Assembly: GCA_032158295.1 (NCBI GenBank) | Contig: CM063249.1 | Coordinates: 9,749,195-9,813,194, forward strand | Length of the DNA stretch: 64,000 nucleotides | Reading direction: 5' to 3' | Origin: Pycnopodia helianthoides | Lineage: Eukaryota > Echinodermata > Asteroidea > Forcipulatida > Asteriidae | In this document: positions 45,624 to 57,835 of the stretch, in pieces | How positions within the stretch are numbered: position 1 is the stretch's first letter | How the letters are laid out: each line of letters opens with the position of its first letter | Position numbers and translations under genes: made by a program | Notes under the pieces: model-generated | The model's input: only the letters and a program-made list of their open reading frames with translations | Told to the model about the DNA's origin: nothing | Databases searched by the model: none

Positions 45624-48600
45624 CTAGACATGGCTGCTGCATCGAGAGCGGAAGGTTTTCAGCCTTCCTGCCAGCTTCTGTTGTAGAGTTGATGCCAGTC
45701 TGTAAAATAACCACAAAATATTGACATATTAATTGCAGTTTGTAAATGTACTTCCTGAAGGCTTGCTTTAGCCTACAAATAAAACAGAAAGCTGCTTATC
45801 GACCATCAAATTGAAGGTTGTTCGTAAGATAGCAACTACCCCGCTCCCCCACCAAAAAATTGCCCAATGCAATGGATGGGCCATTGCAACAAACATTACC
45901 ATGTCTTGTGTAACATTTTGTTGTGCACATCTTGTACAATTGTTGCACATTCTCTAGCTTTTCTGATCAGCAAGCATTCCATCTTAATACTTAATCGTTG
46001 AAATCATAATTGATATCTTGTTGTAAAATGACTGTATCTAATCATTATGTCGTCTTGTGGTACAAACTGAGGACATGCCTGATTCAATGCATCAGCTTGT
46101 GGTATCAAAGAACTAAAACACTGTACAAACTCACCTGGTTCCTGATCTTAATGTTTGTTCTTGGATTATTATCATCTCCAGCATCTTAACATTCAGTGTC
46201 TCAAGCTCTGAAGAAATCTTGCTGTGAAAAACCCAAAAGAGATAATTTTCTTTCATGAATTAAGTTAAACCAAATGATTAAAAGCCGTTTCCAAGTATAA
46301 TTATATGGGAACTTTTAGTAAGTTAATTAAGAGAATATTGGCGATAATTTGGAAGGTAAATCATCCTTACTCGCAGCTGAGTAGCTGAATTGCGAAGGAC
46401 ACAGCTACGGAATGTTCTAGCCGCAGGCATGCGAGGGTGCCTTTGGCAGCCAGCCACATCAACCCAGCCAGCCACATTTTGTGGAGGGAGGAAAACTGGA
46501 GGGCTCTGAGAAAAACCTTGTTACCAATGAACAACTCTACTCAAATAATGGCCTTAGCTGGGAATCAAACCAGGGCCACATTGGTGAGAGGCACGTGCTT
46601 TATGCACTAGCCACCCACAAATTCTTCAAATCATGAGGATTCAAAATGAAGGCATGCCTAATTTTAAATAATCTACTTGGTCTCAAAGACAAATGTCTTT
46701 TATTTTGTCCTACAAGCAAAAAATTGTGAAACCTTCCAGTTTTGATTAGTGTAAATGCCATAGCTGTAGACTGCTCACCCAATCTCTACTGTCTTTTGTA
46801 AGCAAAAGTTGAGAGTGGAATGTGTTATCCTTGCAACTCAATGTTTAGCAAATATTCTTCTGAGTGAAATGTTTCAAATTTGCTTTCAAATAATGAGTAA
46901 TCAAAGAACAAAATGATACATCACCTCTTATCTTCTCAAATCCTATCTGGGCTGTCCAAAAAGAGGAAGACTCTTCCTGTATTTTAAATCAAAGTGAAAG
47001 TTTTCAAAACGTTTAATGGCCTAACTTTCGACGCTTGCATGGTCTTTTTCAAAGGGTAAATAATAACACAACACAAAACATACTGTAAAAGCATTTTTCA
47101 ATTGTAAAACTATAACATGTATAAGTTATATAAAGCATGGTGTTGTCATTTAGCCTGTCAGAAAGACTCTGGTAGGGTCGAAAAAGGAGGATGTAAATAA
47201 TTTGTGCATTTTTACATGAGGTCAGTTTAACAGTTTTCAATAGATGATTCTGTTATTTTCAAATTAATAAGCTTATATAATTATTTAGTGAAGCATTGGC
47301 TTCAGTTGACAAAAAACGTTAGAATGGCAAAAGTGGTAGTTTTCCTTCATGAGTAAATTTGTTACAATAAACTAAGATGAGCAAAAAGTATGGCAAAATT
47401 GAGAACAAAAGAAATTCAAGTGTAATGATCATTCCTTGCAAAAATGAAATCAAACCCTCTCTACAAAAACACATTCATTTATAAGTAATAATAATGAGAA
47501 GAACACTAAGTATAGCACTGGTATCCGCCTAAATCCGCCTATCAGGAATTGTTGGTTTGATGCCCCTCAGTCTGCACCCATCCATCAGGAATTGTTGGTT
47601 TGATGCCCCTCAGTCTGCACCCATCCATCAGGAATTGTTGGTTTGATGTCCCTCAGTCTTCACCCATCATCAGGAATTGTTGGTTTGATGCCCCTCAGTC
47701 TGCACCCATCCATCAGGAATTGTTGGTTTGATGCCCCTCAGTCTTCACCCATCAATCAGGAATTGTTGGTTTGATGTCCCCTCAGTCTTCACCCATCCAT
47801 CAGGAATTGTTGGTTTGATGCCCTCAGTCTGCACCCATCCATCAGGAATTGTTGGTTTGATGCCCCTCAGTCTTCACCCATCCATCAGGAATTGTTGGTT
47901 TGATGCCCCTCAGTCTTCACCCATCCATCAGGAATTGTTGGTTTGATGTCCCTCAGTCTTCACCCATCCATCAGGAATTGTTGGTTTGATGCCCTCAGTC
48001 TGCACCCATCCATCAGGAATTGGTGGTTTGATGCCCCTCAGTCTTCACCCATCCATCAGGAATTGTTGGTTTGATGTCCCTCAGTCTTCACCCATCCATC
48101 AGGAATTGTTGGTTTGATGCCCCTCAGTCTGCACCCATCCATCAGGAATTGTTGGTTTGATGCCCCTCAGTCTTCACCCATCCATCAGGAATTGTTGGTT
48201 TGATGCCCCTGTCTTCACCCATCATCAGGAATGTGTTTGATGCCTCAGTCTTCACCCATCCATCAGGAATCGTTGGTTTGATGTCCCTCAGTCTTCACCC
48301 ATCCATCAGGAATTGTTGGTTTGATGCCCCTCAGTCTTCACCCATCCATCAGGAATTGTTGGTTTGATGTCCCTCAGTCTTCACCCATCCATCAGGAATT
48401 GTTGGTTTGATGTCCCTCAGTCTTCACCCATCCATCAAGAATTGTTGGTTTGATGCCCCTCAGTCTTCACCCATCCATCAGGAATTGTTGGTTTGTTACC
48501 CCTCAGTCTGCACCCATCCATCAGGTATTGTTGGTTTGTTGCCCCTCAGTCTGCACCCATCCATCAGGAATTGTTGGTTTGATGCCCCTCAGTCTGCACC

Positions 48601-51600
48601 CATCCATCAGGAATTGTTGGTTTGATGCCCCTCGGTCTGCACCCATCCATCAGGAATTGTTGGTTTGATGCCCCTCAGTCTGCACCCATCCATCAGGAAT
48701 TGTTGGTTTGATGCCCCTCAGTCTGCACCCATCCATCAGGAATTGTGGTTTGATGCCCCTCAGTCTGCACCCATCCATCAGGAATTGTTGGTTTGATGCC
48801 CCTCAGTCTGCACCCATCCATCAGGAATTGTTGGTTTGATGCCCCTCAGTCTTCACCTATCCATCAGGAATTGTTGGTTTGATGCCCCTCAGTCTTCACC
48901 CATCCATCAGGAATTGTTGGTTGGATGCCCCTCAGTCTTCACCCATCCATCAGGAATTGTTGGTTTGATGCCCCTCAGTCTTCACCCATCCATCAGGAAT
49001 TGTTGGTTTGATGTCCCTCAGTCTTCACCCATCCATCAGGAATTGTTGGTTTGATGCCCCTCAGTCTTCACCCATCCATCAGGAATTGTTGGTTGGATGC
49101 CCCTCAGTCTGCACCCATCCATCAGGAATTGTTGGTTTGATGCCCCTCAGTCTGCACCCATCCATCAGGAATTGGTGGTTTGATGCCCCTTAGTCTTCAC
49201 CCATCCATCAGGAATTGTTGGTTTGATGCCCCTCAGTCTGCACCCATCCATCAGGAATTGTTCGTTTGATGCCCCTCAGTCTGCACCCATCCATCAGGAA
49301 TTGTTGGTTTGATGCCCCTCAGTCTGCACCCATCCATCAGGAATTGTTGGTTTGATGCCCCTCAGTCTGCACCCATCCATCAGGAATTGTTGGTTTGATG
49401 CCCCTCAGTCTTCACCTATCCATCAGGAATTGTTGGTTTGATGCCCCTCAGTCTTCACCCATCCATCAGGAATTGTTGGTTGGATGCCCCTCAGTCTTCA
49501 CCCATCCATCAGGAATTGTTGGTTGGATGCCCCTCAGTCTTCACCCATCCATCAGGAATTGTTGGTTTGATGCCCCTCAGTCTTCACCCATCCATCAGTA
49601 ATAGCAGGCTGGATAATAGTCAGTTATTAATCCAATCATCTGGAATAATGTATTTCATGAAAATGCACTTGAGCAACAGCACAGAACATCAGTAAATGAC
49701 AAATAGGCACTTCTGGAATTTTATTTTTATCTAACATGTTTTTTTTTTTTTACAGAACGTACAAACATTTTTGAAAATTCCATGTACACAATCATGTTAC
49801 AAGAATAATGTAAGAATTCATTCACAAGCAAAAACACAATGAAGAGAGTCACACAGTGAGGGATCCCCCAAATGTTTACTTTACAATGGGATGACTACAT
49901 GTAATGACCATTACATTCACCACTCAGCACAGAATAAAAGGCAAATTGACATGCTACTGTTACTTTTACTCAATTTATATGGAGTGCAGTTTTCACAGTT
50001 AATGTCTACAGTAAATGAAGTAAATGAAAGGATGTTGACAGAGAATAAATAACAAAACAGCATATTATGTTAAACTTTGTCAAATTGTAAAATTATTCTA
50101 GCACACAACAAAGAGTTAATTAAATGTACTTTGTATATACTTCATATAGAGTAAATAGAAAAATACCAGAAACTGCACAGAGCAAAAATAAAGAATCCCT
50201 TATTCCAAATAGTTTGTTACAAAATGGGATGACTACATACAATGACCACTACGTTCACCACGTTCACCACGAATAAAATGCGAATTGACATGCTACTGTT
50301 ACTTTTACTCAATTTATTTGGAGTACAGTACTCACAAATAATGTGTAAAGTAAATGAAAAGATATTGGCAGAGAATAAATGACAAACCAGCATCTGTTCC
50401 ATTTTGTCAAAATCAAAGTTTATTCTAGCACACAACAAAAAATTGACTTAATGCACTTTGTATAAAAGTCATGTAGAGTAAAAAGCGTAAAGACACAATA
50501 CCAGAAACTGTACAGAACAAAAACAAAGTATCCTTTATTCCATTTTGTTGTGACGAAAATTGAATTGCAAAAATAAAAGCACAAAAAGTTAAATTAAAGG
50601 ACTCAGAGCAGCCTCTGATTTCACGAAACTTTTATGCAACTGCGTCTGTCTTCTTGCGCAACATTTATTGCATAAGTTGTGCACCACTAACACAAGAAAT
50701 CTTACACAAGTGGACATACGCAGTTTCTTAAAGGAACATTACAGAATTGGTAAGAAAAAAAATTTGTAAAATATACTTTTTGATCACAGATTTACATAAA
50801 ACTTACACGGTCTAATGATGATAGTAGAAAACATCCCTTGAAATATTTCTGTTTGAAATGCCATATTTGATGAGAAATGAATAAACAAATTTTCCGATTG
50901 GAGTTTATCGCTCAGTGAGCTTTTTATTCATTTGTTTTTCACTATTTTCTCGTGACCCAGATAGCCGAACGATCTCAAACTTATACAGGTTTGTCAGTTT
51001 ATGTATATGGTGGATTACATAAAGTGCTTACACTGCCAGCAACTGTTTTGTAAGCAAAAACCAATTCTGTAATGTTCCTTTAAAGTTTTGTGAAATTGGC
51101 TGCAAAGGATGAGAGTTTAGAGCCCCTATGCATGCACACACACATGCTAAAGGAAAAGAAGGGGATATAATTATTGTGCATTAAAATTGATGACAGAATC
51201 AAAATAGAGGTTAAGCGACTTGGGTGGTAGGCCCCCAATAATTTTTCTCAGGCGTCTTTTTGAGGCCAAGAAACTTTGGCAAATTAAGCAAAAACTAAAA
51301 AGAACTAGGGCATCCAGACTAAAATTCAATGCATTTGGTAGACTTGAAATCATTTTTCTTTGTCTGTTTTGAATATATATCAAACACAGTGGGGTTGCAC
51401 AATGGGCGCCCTAATCTTTCTTGGAATAGCGGAGAACATTGGTAGTCAACAAGTTGTCAAACTAGCTTCCATAAATAAAATGCCCTTGCAATACCCCTGA
51501 TCAGGCCTGATGCTTCATTGAAAGGGCAGGAGCACCAAGGCATTTTCTTCTTGGTAAAGGGCACCTCTATGAGGAAGTTGTAAATTCCTTTTGGAACACT

Positions 51601-53279
51601 AAGGGGCACCAAAGCAATGACAAGGGAGGCAATTGCATCCGTTTCCTCCGAGAAGTCAATCAGGCCTGCCTGATCATAGTAAGGCCTTAAGTGTTTGAAT
51701 GTGAGTATTAGTCAGAGATTCAAAGATTAACACACAATCACACCAAAAATTAAAGGAACATTACAGAATTGGTTTTTGCTAACAAAACAGTTGCTGGCAG
51801 TGTAAGCACTTTATGTAATCCACCATATACATAAACTGACAAACCTGTAGAAGTTTGAAATCGATCAGCCATTTGGGTCACAAGAAAATAGTGAAAAACC
51901 GATTACACATTTGCATGAAATCATATAGATTCAACAAATGAATAAAACGCTCACTGAGCAAAAAACTCCAATCGGAAAATTAGTTTATTCATTTCTCATC
52001 AAATAATGACATTTCAGACAGAAATATTTCAAGGGATGTTTTCTACTATCATCATCATTAGACCTGTAAGTTTTGTGTAGGTCTGAAATCAAAAGTATAT
52101 TTTTAGTTTTTTTCTTACCAATTTTGTAATATTCCTTTAAGTAAAACACACAAAAAACACAATATCTCATGTTGAGGAAATAAAATACTATTTTATTTTA
52201 TAATGAATGAAAAAGTAGCAGTCGCATACGGAAATTTTACAAAAAATTCTAAGAAATAAAGTTCAACATTCATTAGGACAATACAATTGGAATACACAAC
52301 AAGTAATAACCACACACTTTAAAACAGCTCATCAATAAAATCCACTTTAATTTGTCGTACCACACAGGTAGCTAAAATTTGTACCTATCTATCTTTCTAA
52401 AGGGAAATTATATGATTGGTAATCACTCTCAAAATTTATGGCAATAAAAACTTACTTGGTTAGAACTAAGTACAGCAACTTTCGATAGTATAAAGTTTTG
52501 CATTTGAGAAATATTTAAATTCAAAATAAAGTGGATATGGAAAAAGATGTCAGTTTTTATCCCCCAAAATTTGAATCTGAGAAACGCTTCTGTCAAAAAC
52601 GTTTTAGAAACATTTCAGAAACGTTTCTCAGATTGTGTATTCCTATAGGAATTATTCTTCATGCGTGGACATAACAGCTCCAGACTTTTGGCGACATCTC
52701 ATAAAGGCTATACCACCTTTTGAATTTGAAATGAAATTCTCACAGGTTAGTTTTATTGTAAAACAATCGAACGGTTCCAAAAACCAAAGGTATACTTTGC
52801 CTTTTAGTACAGATCCTCTTAGAAGCTTGAAGACTTCTGAGTAATGTTGTAACTTCAGACTCGTACTGTGTGCAGTGCTAAGGGTTGCGGGTACGGGAGA
52901 ATGTATAAAAATGTAGTTCTGGTCAAAAATTAAAAGCCAGTGTATTTGTATTCAAAAGGTAAGAATGAAACTCAAAAGGAAATAATGAAAATGTTTCTCA
53001 GTATTAACTGTTTTTTTTGGTAAAATTACACACATTATTTTGTTAACCGTTAAACAGCGCCCTCTTGTGTGACATGCTGTCCACCACACGGTATCTATCC
53101 CACCACACCCTGGACCTTGGCTTTCTTCTTCTACTCTCCTCAATTCAACAGGCTGGGAATACAAACTACTGTACGGATTGAGTCTTCATGTTATGAACAA
53201 ACTTAATTTAAACGAAATTTATCATACTTTACCTCTGCAATTGCGTAAATTTGGCATCAATAATCCCGAGCAAGCACAT
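45624..53279 (-). CDS. Small coiled-coil protein, 69 residues, 3 exons
   Basis: Exons on the minus strand: 53233-53279 (ATG, 15 codons + 2 bases, donor GTAAAG), 46135-46221 (acceptor TTTTTCACAG, donor GTGAGT) and 45624-45699 (acceptor TTATTTTACAG, ends TAG). All phases fit: AG|C and AG|A complete Ser16 and Arg45. The product starts MCLLGIIDAKFTQLQ and continues SKISSELETLNVKMLEMIII and RLASTLQQKLAGRLKTF. This gives heptad-like spacing of Leu/Ile/Met through about residues 11-60, so a helical coiled coil is likely. An in-frame TAA upstream fixes the start. The 5' side is a CpG-dense promoter-like region. No family recognised; small coiled-coil subunits of larger complexes have this form (inference). 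The gene model is inferred from splice signals only. Confidence 0.42.
46375..46620 (-). repeat. tRNA-derived SINE, reverse, in intron 1
   Basis: On the minus strand: GTGGCTAGTGCATAAAGCAC (A box region), GTGGCCCTGGTTTGATTCCC (B box region), then a body with AACAAGGTTTTTCTCAGAGC and TTTTCCTCCCTCCACAAAA. Resembles a SINE type common in marine invertebrates. Confidence 0.6.
46621..47541. other. Intronic stretch of the coiled-coil gene
   Basis: AT-rich. One exon-like minus-strand segment at about 46925-46976 has an acceptor and donor but breaks the frame of its neighbours, so it was not used. Confidence 0.35.
47542..49598. repeat. 43-bp satellite, about 48 copies
   Basis: Unit TCAGGAATTGTTGGTTTGAT plus GCCCCTCAGTCTGCACCCATCCA split at that point. 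Main variants are TCTGCACCC/TCTTCACCC, GATGCCCC/GATGTCCC and GTTTGATG/GTTGGATG. A few units have 1-5 base deletions (near 47665, 47822 and 48215-48250). Variant types cluster, and longer blocks appear repeated (for example the runs near 48836 and 49395). It lies in the predicted intron 1 of the coiled-coil gene. Confidence 0.97.
49875..50545. repeat. ~337-bp direct tandem duplication
   Basis: The segment beginning TGGGATGACTACAT at 49886 is repeated from about 50224 with the same order of landmarks: GACATGCTACTGTTACTTTT, TAGCACACAACAAA and AATACCAGAAACTG. The two copies differ by scattered substitutions and small indels. Confidence 0.85.
50728..51083 (+). mobile_element. TTAA-flanked MITE, family B copy 2
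   Basis: TTAA at both ends, terminal repeats AGGAACATTACAGAATTGGT and CCAATTCTGTAATGTTCCT. It lacks about 40 bases present in other copies after CATTTGTT. Confidence 0.85.
51485..51700. repeat. Dispersed repeat with CAGGCCTGAT ends, copy 1
   Basis: Begins ATCAGGCCTGATGC and ends AATCAGGCCTGCCTGAT. Internal GGAGCACCAAGGCATTTTC and AAAGGGCACCTCTA are shared with 54205-54357. Confidence 0.6.
51750..52140 (-). mobile_element. TTAA-flanked MITE, family B copy 3 (reverse)
   Basis: Full-length reverse copy with TTAA ends. Its right terminus has drifted to CAATTTTGTAATATTCCT. Confidence 0.8.
52398..52806 (-). mobile_element. MITE, family C copy 2 (reverse, diverged)
   Basis: Shares ACCAAAGGTATACTTTGCCT (right end) and GTTTCTCAGATTGTGTATTC with 11589-11935 in reverse. 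The left end is decayed. Confidence 0.55.
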
Positions 53280-53600
53280 GACATTCCCGCGTGTATTTTA
53301 TAAAAACAGCATGCTTGCCCGCAATGCACGCTGGTTAACCGTGCCCAGTGACCAAAATAACCGTCTTCAAAATCAGCATAGCATTATTGTACATGGGAAT
53401 GAGCAGAAATCTCGATCCCAATGTCTGGGTCGACCGGAAGTGACGCTTCTCTGAGCTCCTGCGGGGCATTGTATTTACGAACAAGGGTGTGGTTAGGCGG
53501 CGAGGGGGGGGGGATCCGAAGGAGAGGAGGAGGGAGGATTGTCTTAGGTGGAACATAATTTCGGTCTTCCGGGGCGGCAATTACAATAACATGCACTTTT
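53280..53600 (-). promoter_or_regulatory. CpG-dense promoter-like region
   Basis: It stands out from AT-rich flanks by many CpGs (CGCG, CGACCGGAAGTGACG, AGGCGGCGAGG). ACCGGAAGTGACG at 53433-53445 is a canonical ETS-family site joined to a CRE-like half-site, typical of housekeeping promoters. A G-run (53502-53513) is present. It lies immediately upstream of the ATG at 53279 on the minus strand. Confidence 0.5.
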
Positions 53601-54204
53601 GCTTGTAATTCGTGACTATCATACATTTGCCAATAATAAATTATATGATCAGAAGAAATCCACAGTTATAATTTTTTAAGGGGTTGTTGGGCAAAGCCAT
53701 CAAAACTAAAAGTGAAAACTTCTTGAAAAGTGCCTTATTTTTTGTTCTTCCTCTTAAGGCTGGTCGTGAAGAAAATTCCCTGCACCCCATCCCCTGCATC
53801 ACTGCTACCATTACAAAATTGCATCATTTTCTAGGGGCTAGAAATTTCAAGAGTAGGCCTAAACATTATTTGCCGTTTGTGATAAATGAATGTTCTTATA
53901 GTTTGGGGATACAATTATGAGCCAAACAACAATACAACAAAAGACAATCACACAAAACAAATTAGGTCATTCATACATAATACTTTCATATAATTCATTG
54001 TTAGCAATCATCATAATCTTTTCACCACAAAAGCCTCCATTATATGATGGGTTTATGGTGTACATTAGTTATAAAAAGTCTTGCCTTATCAAAATCTTAT
54101 TCTGATATGCGCATTCCCATTAATAAGACGCCCGTTTTCTGTGACTTCATTATATAGCTTGATCATACTGACACCTTGTTGGTCTTGTTCTCTGTGCTTC
54201 GTTC

Positions 54205-54357
54205 TTGGTAGGGCAAGGGCACCAAGGCGTTTTCTGCCTTGTAAAGGGCATCTCCGGAGGAAAATTGTAAATTTCTATTAGAATGTTTCAAAGGCATCAA
54301 GGCTGTGGCATGGGGAATGAAGGTAGTTGCCCATGTTGCCTTTATGAATCATCAGGC
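54205..54357. repeat. Dispersed repeat with CAGGCC ends, copy 2
   Basis: Shares GGGCACCAAGGCGTTTTCTG, TAAAGGGCATCTCC and a terminal ATCATCAGGCC with 51485-51700. Confidence 0.55.
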
Positions 54358-54414
54358 CAACATTAGAAGCTATGGATACCCAGTCTCAGTTGACAGCAAG
54401 GCCAAAAACTTCCA

Positions 54415-54606
54415 GGGCCCAATTTCATAGAGCTGCTTCAGCAGAAAATACTGCTTAACAATTGTCTGCTAAGCAGAAATGAGCAGGATACCAGTCCAAA
54501 ATTGTACATGTGGAATGGTATTTTGGCTGTCTATCTTATTCTAGTAAGCATAATTTTGTTGTGCTTAGCTACTTTTTGTGCTTAAGCAGCTGAATAAAAT
54601 TGGTCC
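54415..54606. mobile_element. Hairpin MITE, family E copy 2
   Basis: Left end GGGCCCAATTTCATAGAGCT; right end CAGCTGAATAAAATTGGTCC is the diverged inverse. Internal TTTTGTGCTTAAGCAG pairs with CTGCTTAACAATT-type sequence. Confidence 0.7.
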
Positions 54607-56285
54607 AAGGTCTTTGTTTTATTACACTGTTTCTGACTTAACAGGACAGACAAGATGACTACATGTTGTCAAAAGTCTTCTATAAAAAAAAAATTGATTT
54701 CGTTCATAGAATTTATACACTAAGGTTGCAAAACAAAGAGCCACTGTTATTTTTCCAGGTGAGTGGAGCAGAGAGCAAGGACTCCTATGGTTGGAGTAAT
54801 CATTTTTTAGTTTCTCATAAAATTATTAAACAAAAGCACTTTTGCTCATGGTGGTAAGGTACAATTTTTACATTTATAGCTTTATACCTGTATTATTTAC
54901 AAAATAATTATTAAATAAAATACATTATCTGCAATCAAACTTGTATCCTCAATTCTGATTGGTCGATCCGTGGCAACAAGTGTGTGATATTGACCCATAT
55001 TACACGTCCATATCACACCCTGCGTGTTGCGCTCTCCAAACTCCGCTTATAGCGTTATTCTAAGGCGCGCGTCAAGTTTGCTTGAAGATAAACTTGTTAT
55101 CATACGCATGCTCATGGAATTTTGAAAAATGTAGCGTGTCTGTGTGCCATATCCAACATGGCTATGAGATGCAGAAGCGCTATATTTTTCCGTATTCCAC
55201 TCGCCCTTTTGATATGAAAAATATTTCCTTTCCTTTAAATTACATGTCTTTTAAAAAAAAATGATAAAACTATATGAATGTTTGGATATTTATAGTACAT
55301 ATTATACAATAAAGTTTTATACATCCTGGCAAAAAAGAGAAGAAGTTAAAACAAACACCACACAATGTTCAGCTCATGAAATACTGTCCAAATTCTTTGA
55401 TCAAAGTTAAATCAAACTGAACTAAATCACTGTTTTCTCAAATAAAATTTTTAACTGAGATTGAATTACAATTACTTCAGGAAAAAGCACTCTGAGTTCA
55501 ATGATTCCCTCATTCAGGGCTCAAATGTCTTTGGGGAAGCCACAAGACAGCAGGGCTTGTGGCTGACAATTTTCACAGGACTAGAATTGTTTATAAAAAA
55601 ACAGAATCAAAATGAGAAATTTGTTTTACACAGTTAAACAAACAAACTATTGTTAATTGAACAAGCACTAAGACATTTAAGAGAAGATATATCTCATTTG
55701 TCTTATATTGAAAGATATTTAAAGTCAACATTTAAACATAATTTGTTTTTGTTCAAGATATATACACAGTGAGGTATTATTATTATTTAATTGAAAACAC
55801 AAGCCCACCAGACTTGTCCAGTAATGACTTGACTGGCCTGATGCTAAAATCACTAGCCTTGGACTTGTGGTGAAGGGTTCATTTCAAGCTGATTGAAAAT
55901 ATAAAAAAAAATAATAATCTGGTGGATATCAATCACATCATGCCCTTTAAGACCGTTTCAGCTTTACAAATAAAAAAATTACAGATCATGATTAATTTCC
56001 AATCTGCTCAAATTCATTCTTTATGTCTTGATTTCTGAACCATACAGATTCATAATTACAGCTACACACAAACTTTGCGCTTCAGTCATTTGGTAAACCA
56101 GGCAAGACACTTTGTTCTGATACAGTAAATGCAAGAGACCTGTTTCTTTGGTAAGTACAGTTGAGAGTGCACCCCTGTCATTGAAAATATAAAAACTTCA
56201 AGGGCCACCAAGGGCCATATAAGACAATCACATACGTTGCCTTCATGAAGTATCCAGCTTAAATAGTCTTAACAGCTGTTAACTG
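54607..56285. other. AT-rich intergenic stretch
   Basis: No gene recognised. A GC-richer patch at 54955-55080 (GATTGGTCGATCCGTGGCAA, AAGGCGCGCG) is probably element-derived. A dispersed segment at 55798-55895 (ACTTGTCCAGTAATGACTTG, CCTGATGCTAAAATCAC) recurs at 63285-63376. Confidence 0.4.
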
Positions 56286-56679
56286 TTAAAGGAACATTAC
56301 AGAATTGGTAAGAAAACGACTTGTAAAATATACTTTTTGATCACAGATTTACATAAAACTTACACGATCTAACGATGATGATAGTAGAAAACATCCCTTT
56401 AAATATTTTTGTCTGAAATGCCATATTTGATGAGAAATGAATAAACTAATTTTTCGATTGGAGTTTATCGCTCAGTGAGCGTTTTATTCATTTGTTGAAT
56501 CTATATGATTTCATGCAAATGTGTAATCGGTTTTTCACTATTTTCTTGTGACCCAGATGGCCGATCGATATCAAACTTCTACAGGTTTGTCAGTTTATGT
56601 ATATGGTTGATTACATAAAGTGCTTACACTGCCAGCAACTGTTTTGTTAGCCAAAACCAATTCTGTAATGTTCCTTTAA
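56286..56679 (+). mobile_element. TTAA-flanked MITE, family B copy 4
   Basis: TTAA at both ends and near-perfect 20-base terminal repeats; colinear with 18538-18931. Confidence 0.85.
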
Positions 56680-57095
56680 CTAGTTAAGAAGTAACAAAAA
56701 AAACATCAAAAAAGGCTGGAAATATAGCTAAGAGTAAGAAGACAGGGTTGCCCAAGAAGTATTTACAAAATCACCATGTACTATAATAATGAATTATAAA
56801 ACAAATAACAACTTTAAAGAAAGTGAAAACTTTTCAACTTTTGAGCTTGCCAAAAACGGGTTTGTTTCAGCATTTATCTGGATCTTTCATAATGAACACT
56901 TAAAATAAAAACTATTTCAGTATAAACATAATAACGGCTGGGTTTCAGAGGCTGATGTGAGGGGACATGTGGGAGTGGTGTATACATCACAGGCCTCCAC
57001 ATAATGATTTACACTTGACCCAAAGCAAGCAGAGACGTATCAATATGTTAAAGCTCCTTGTCAAGTGGCCACACAGTCACTGATTTTTTGTATGG

Positions 57096-57213
57096 GAATT
57101 ATTACAATCAAAAACGGCAACTCGCAGTCGTTTCATGTACACAACTGAATAGAGAATTATTACCATAAAAAACGGCAACTCGCAGTCGTTTTATGTACAC
57201 AACTGAATAGAGG
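57096..57213 (+). repeat. ~60-bp direct duplication
   Basis: GAATTATTAC-CAT/AATC-AAAAACGGCAACTCGCAGTCG with GTACACAACTGAATAGAG occurs twice in succession, downstream of the TMEM116-like stop codon. Confidence 0.8.
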
Positions 57214-57835
57214 AGCATTCTTTTGACTTGTTATAAAAAAAGAATATCAGGAAAAACAACATAATTCAACATCCCATTGATGGAAAATATTATAATTGTT
57301 TTTAAAAGCCTGTACTTTTTAATATGTTTATTGTTGTATTAGAAGAAATTATAACCAATTAAAAAACAGTTTTGTTGAGGAAGGTTCTGGTCTAACTTGT
57401 TATCCAAGAAGTATTCTGATTGGACCACGTTAAGGTTCATACTTTTAGAATTGAAGAAGATGATCGCCAATCATAATCCTGCTTACAAACGTAGTGAGCA
57501 TTCAATTTATGCATATGGTACGCACTCCCTTCCACACACAGTCGGGCTCTTCAATACATTTTTTTACAATCACACAACCCGCTAAAATAGAGTAAAATCA
57601 TATAAAACAAATAGGAGCAGTTTGGGCCATAAACAAATGGATACGACTCATAAAAACACCTCATATGTTTTTTACCACAGAGGCTGAAATTGCACCAAAG
57701 AGCATTTTAGTTTTAAAAAGCTTGAAGCCAGAAACATCTTGGCAAGCTAAGCTACAATTAATAACTGTCATCTGACGAACAAGAACCGCCACAACTTGTG
57801 TACATGCTAAAGACCACTAGATCATAGGTCACAGG

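Noticed and set aside
46925..46976. Extra exon of the coiled-coil gene
   Set aside because: It has splice-like borders, but in every phase it introduces a stop or breaks the frame of the next exon.
47542..49598. CRISPR array
   Set aside because: Units are contiguous 43-mers without unique spacers; eukaryotic satellite.
53040..53154. Minus-strand exon encoding PVELRRVEEESQGPG
   Set aside because: An acceptor is present but no donor was found, and its phase does not follow the ATG exon at 53233-53279.
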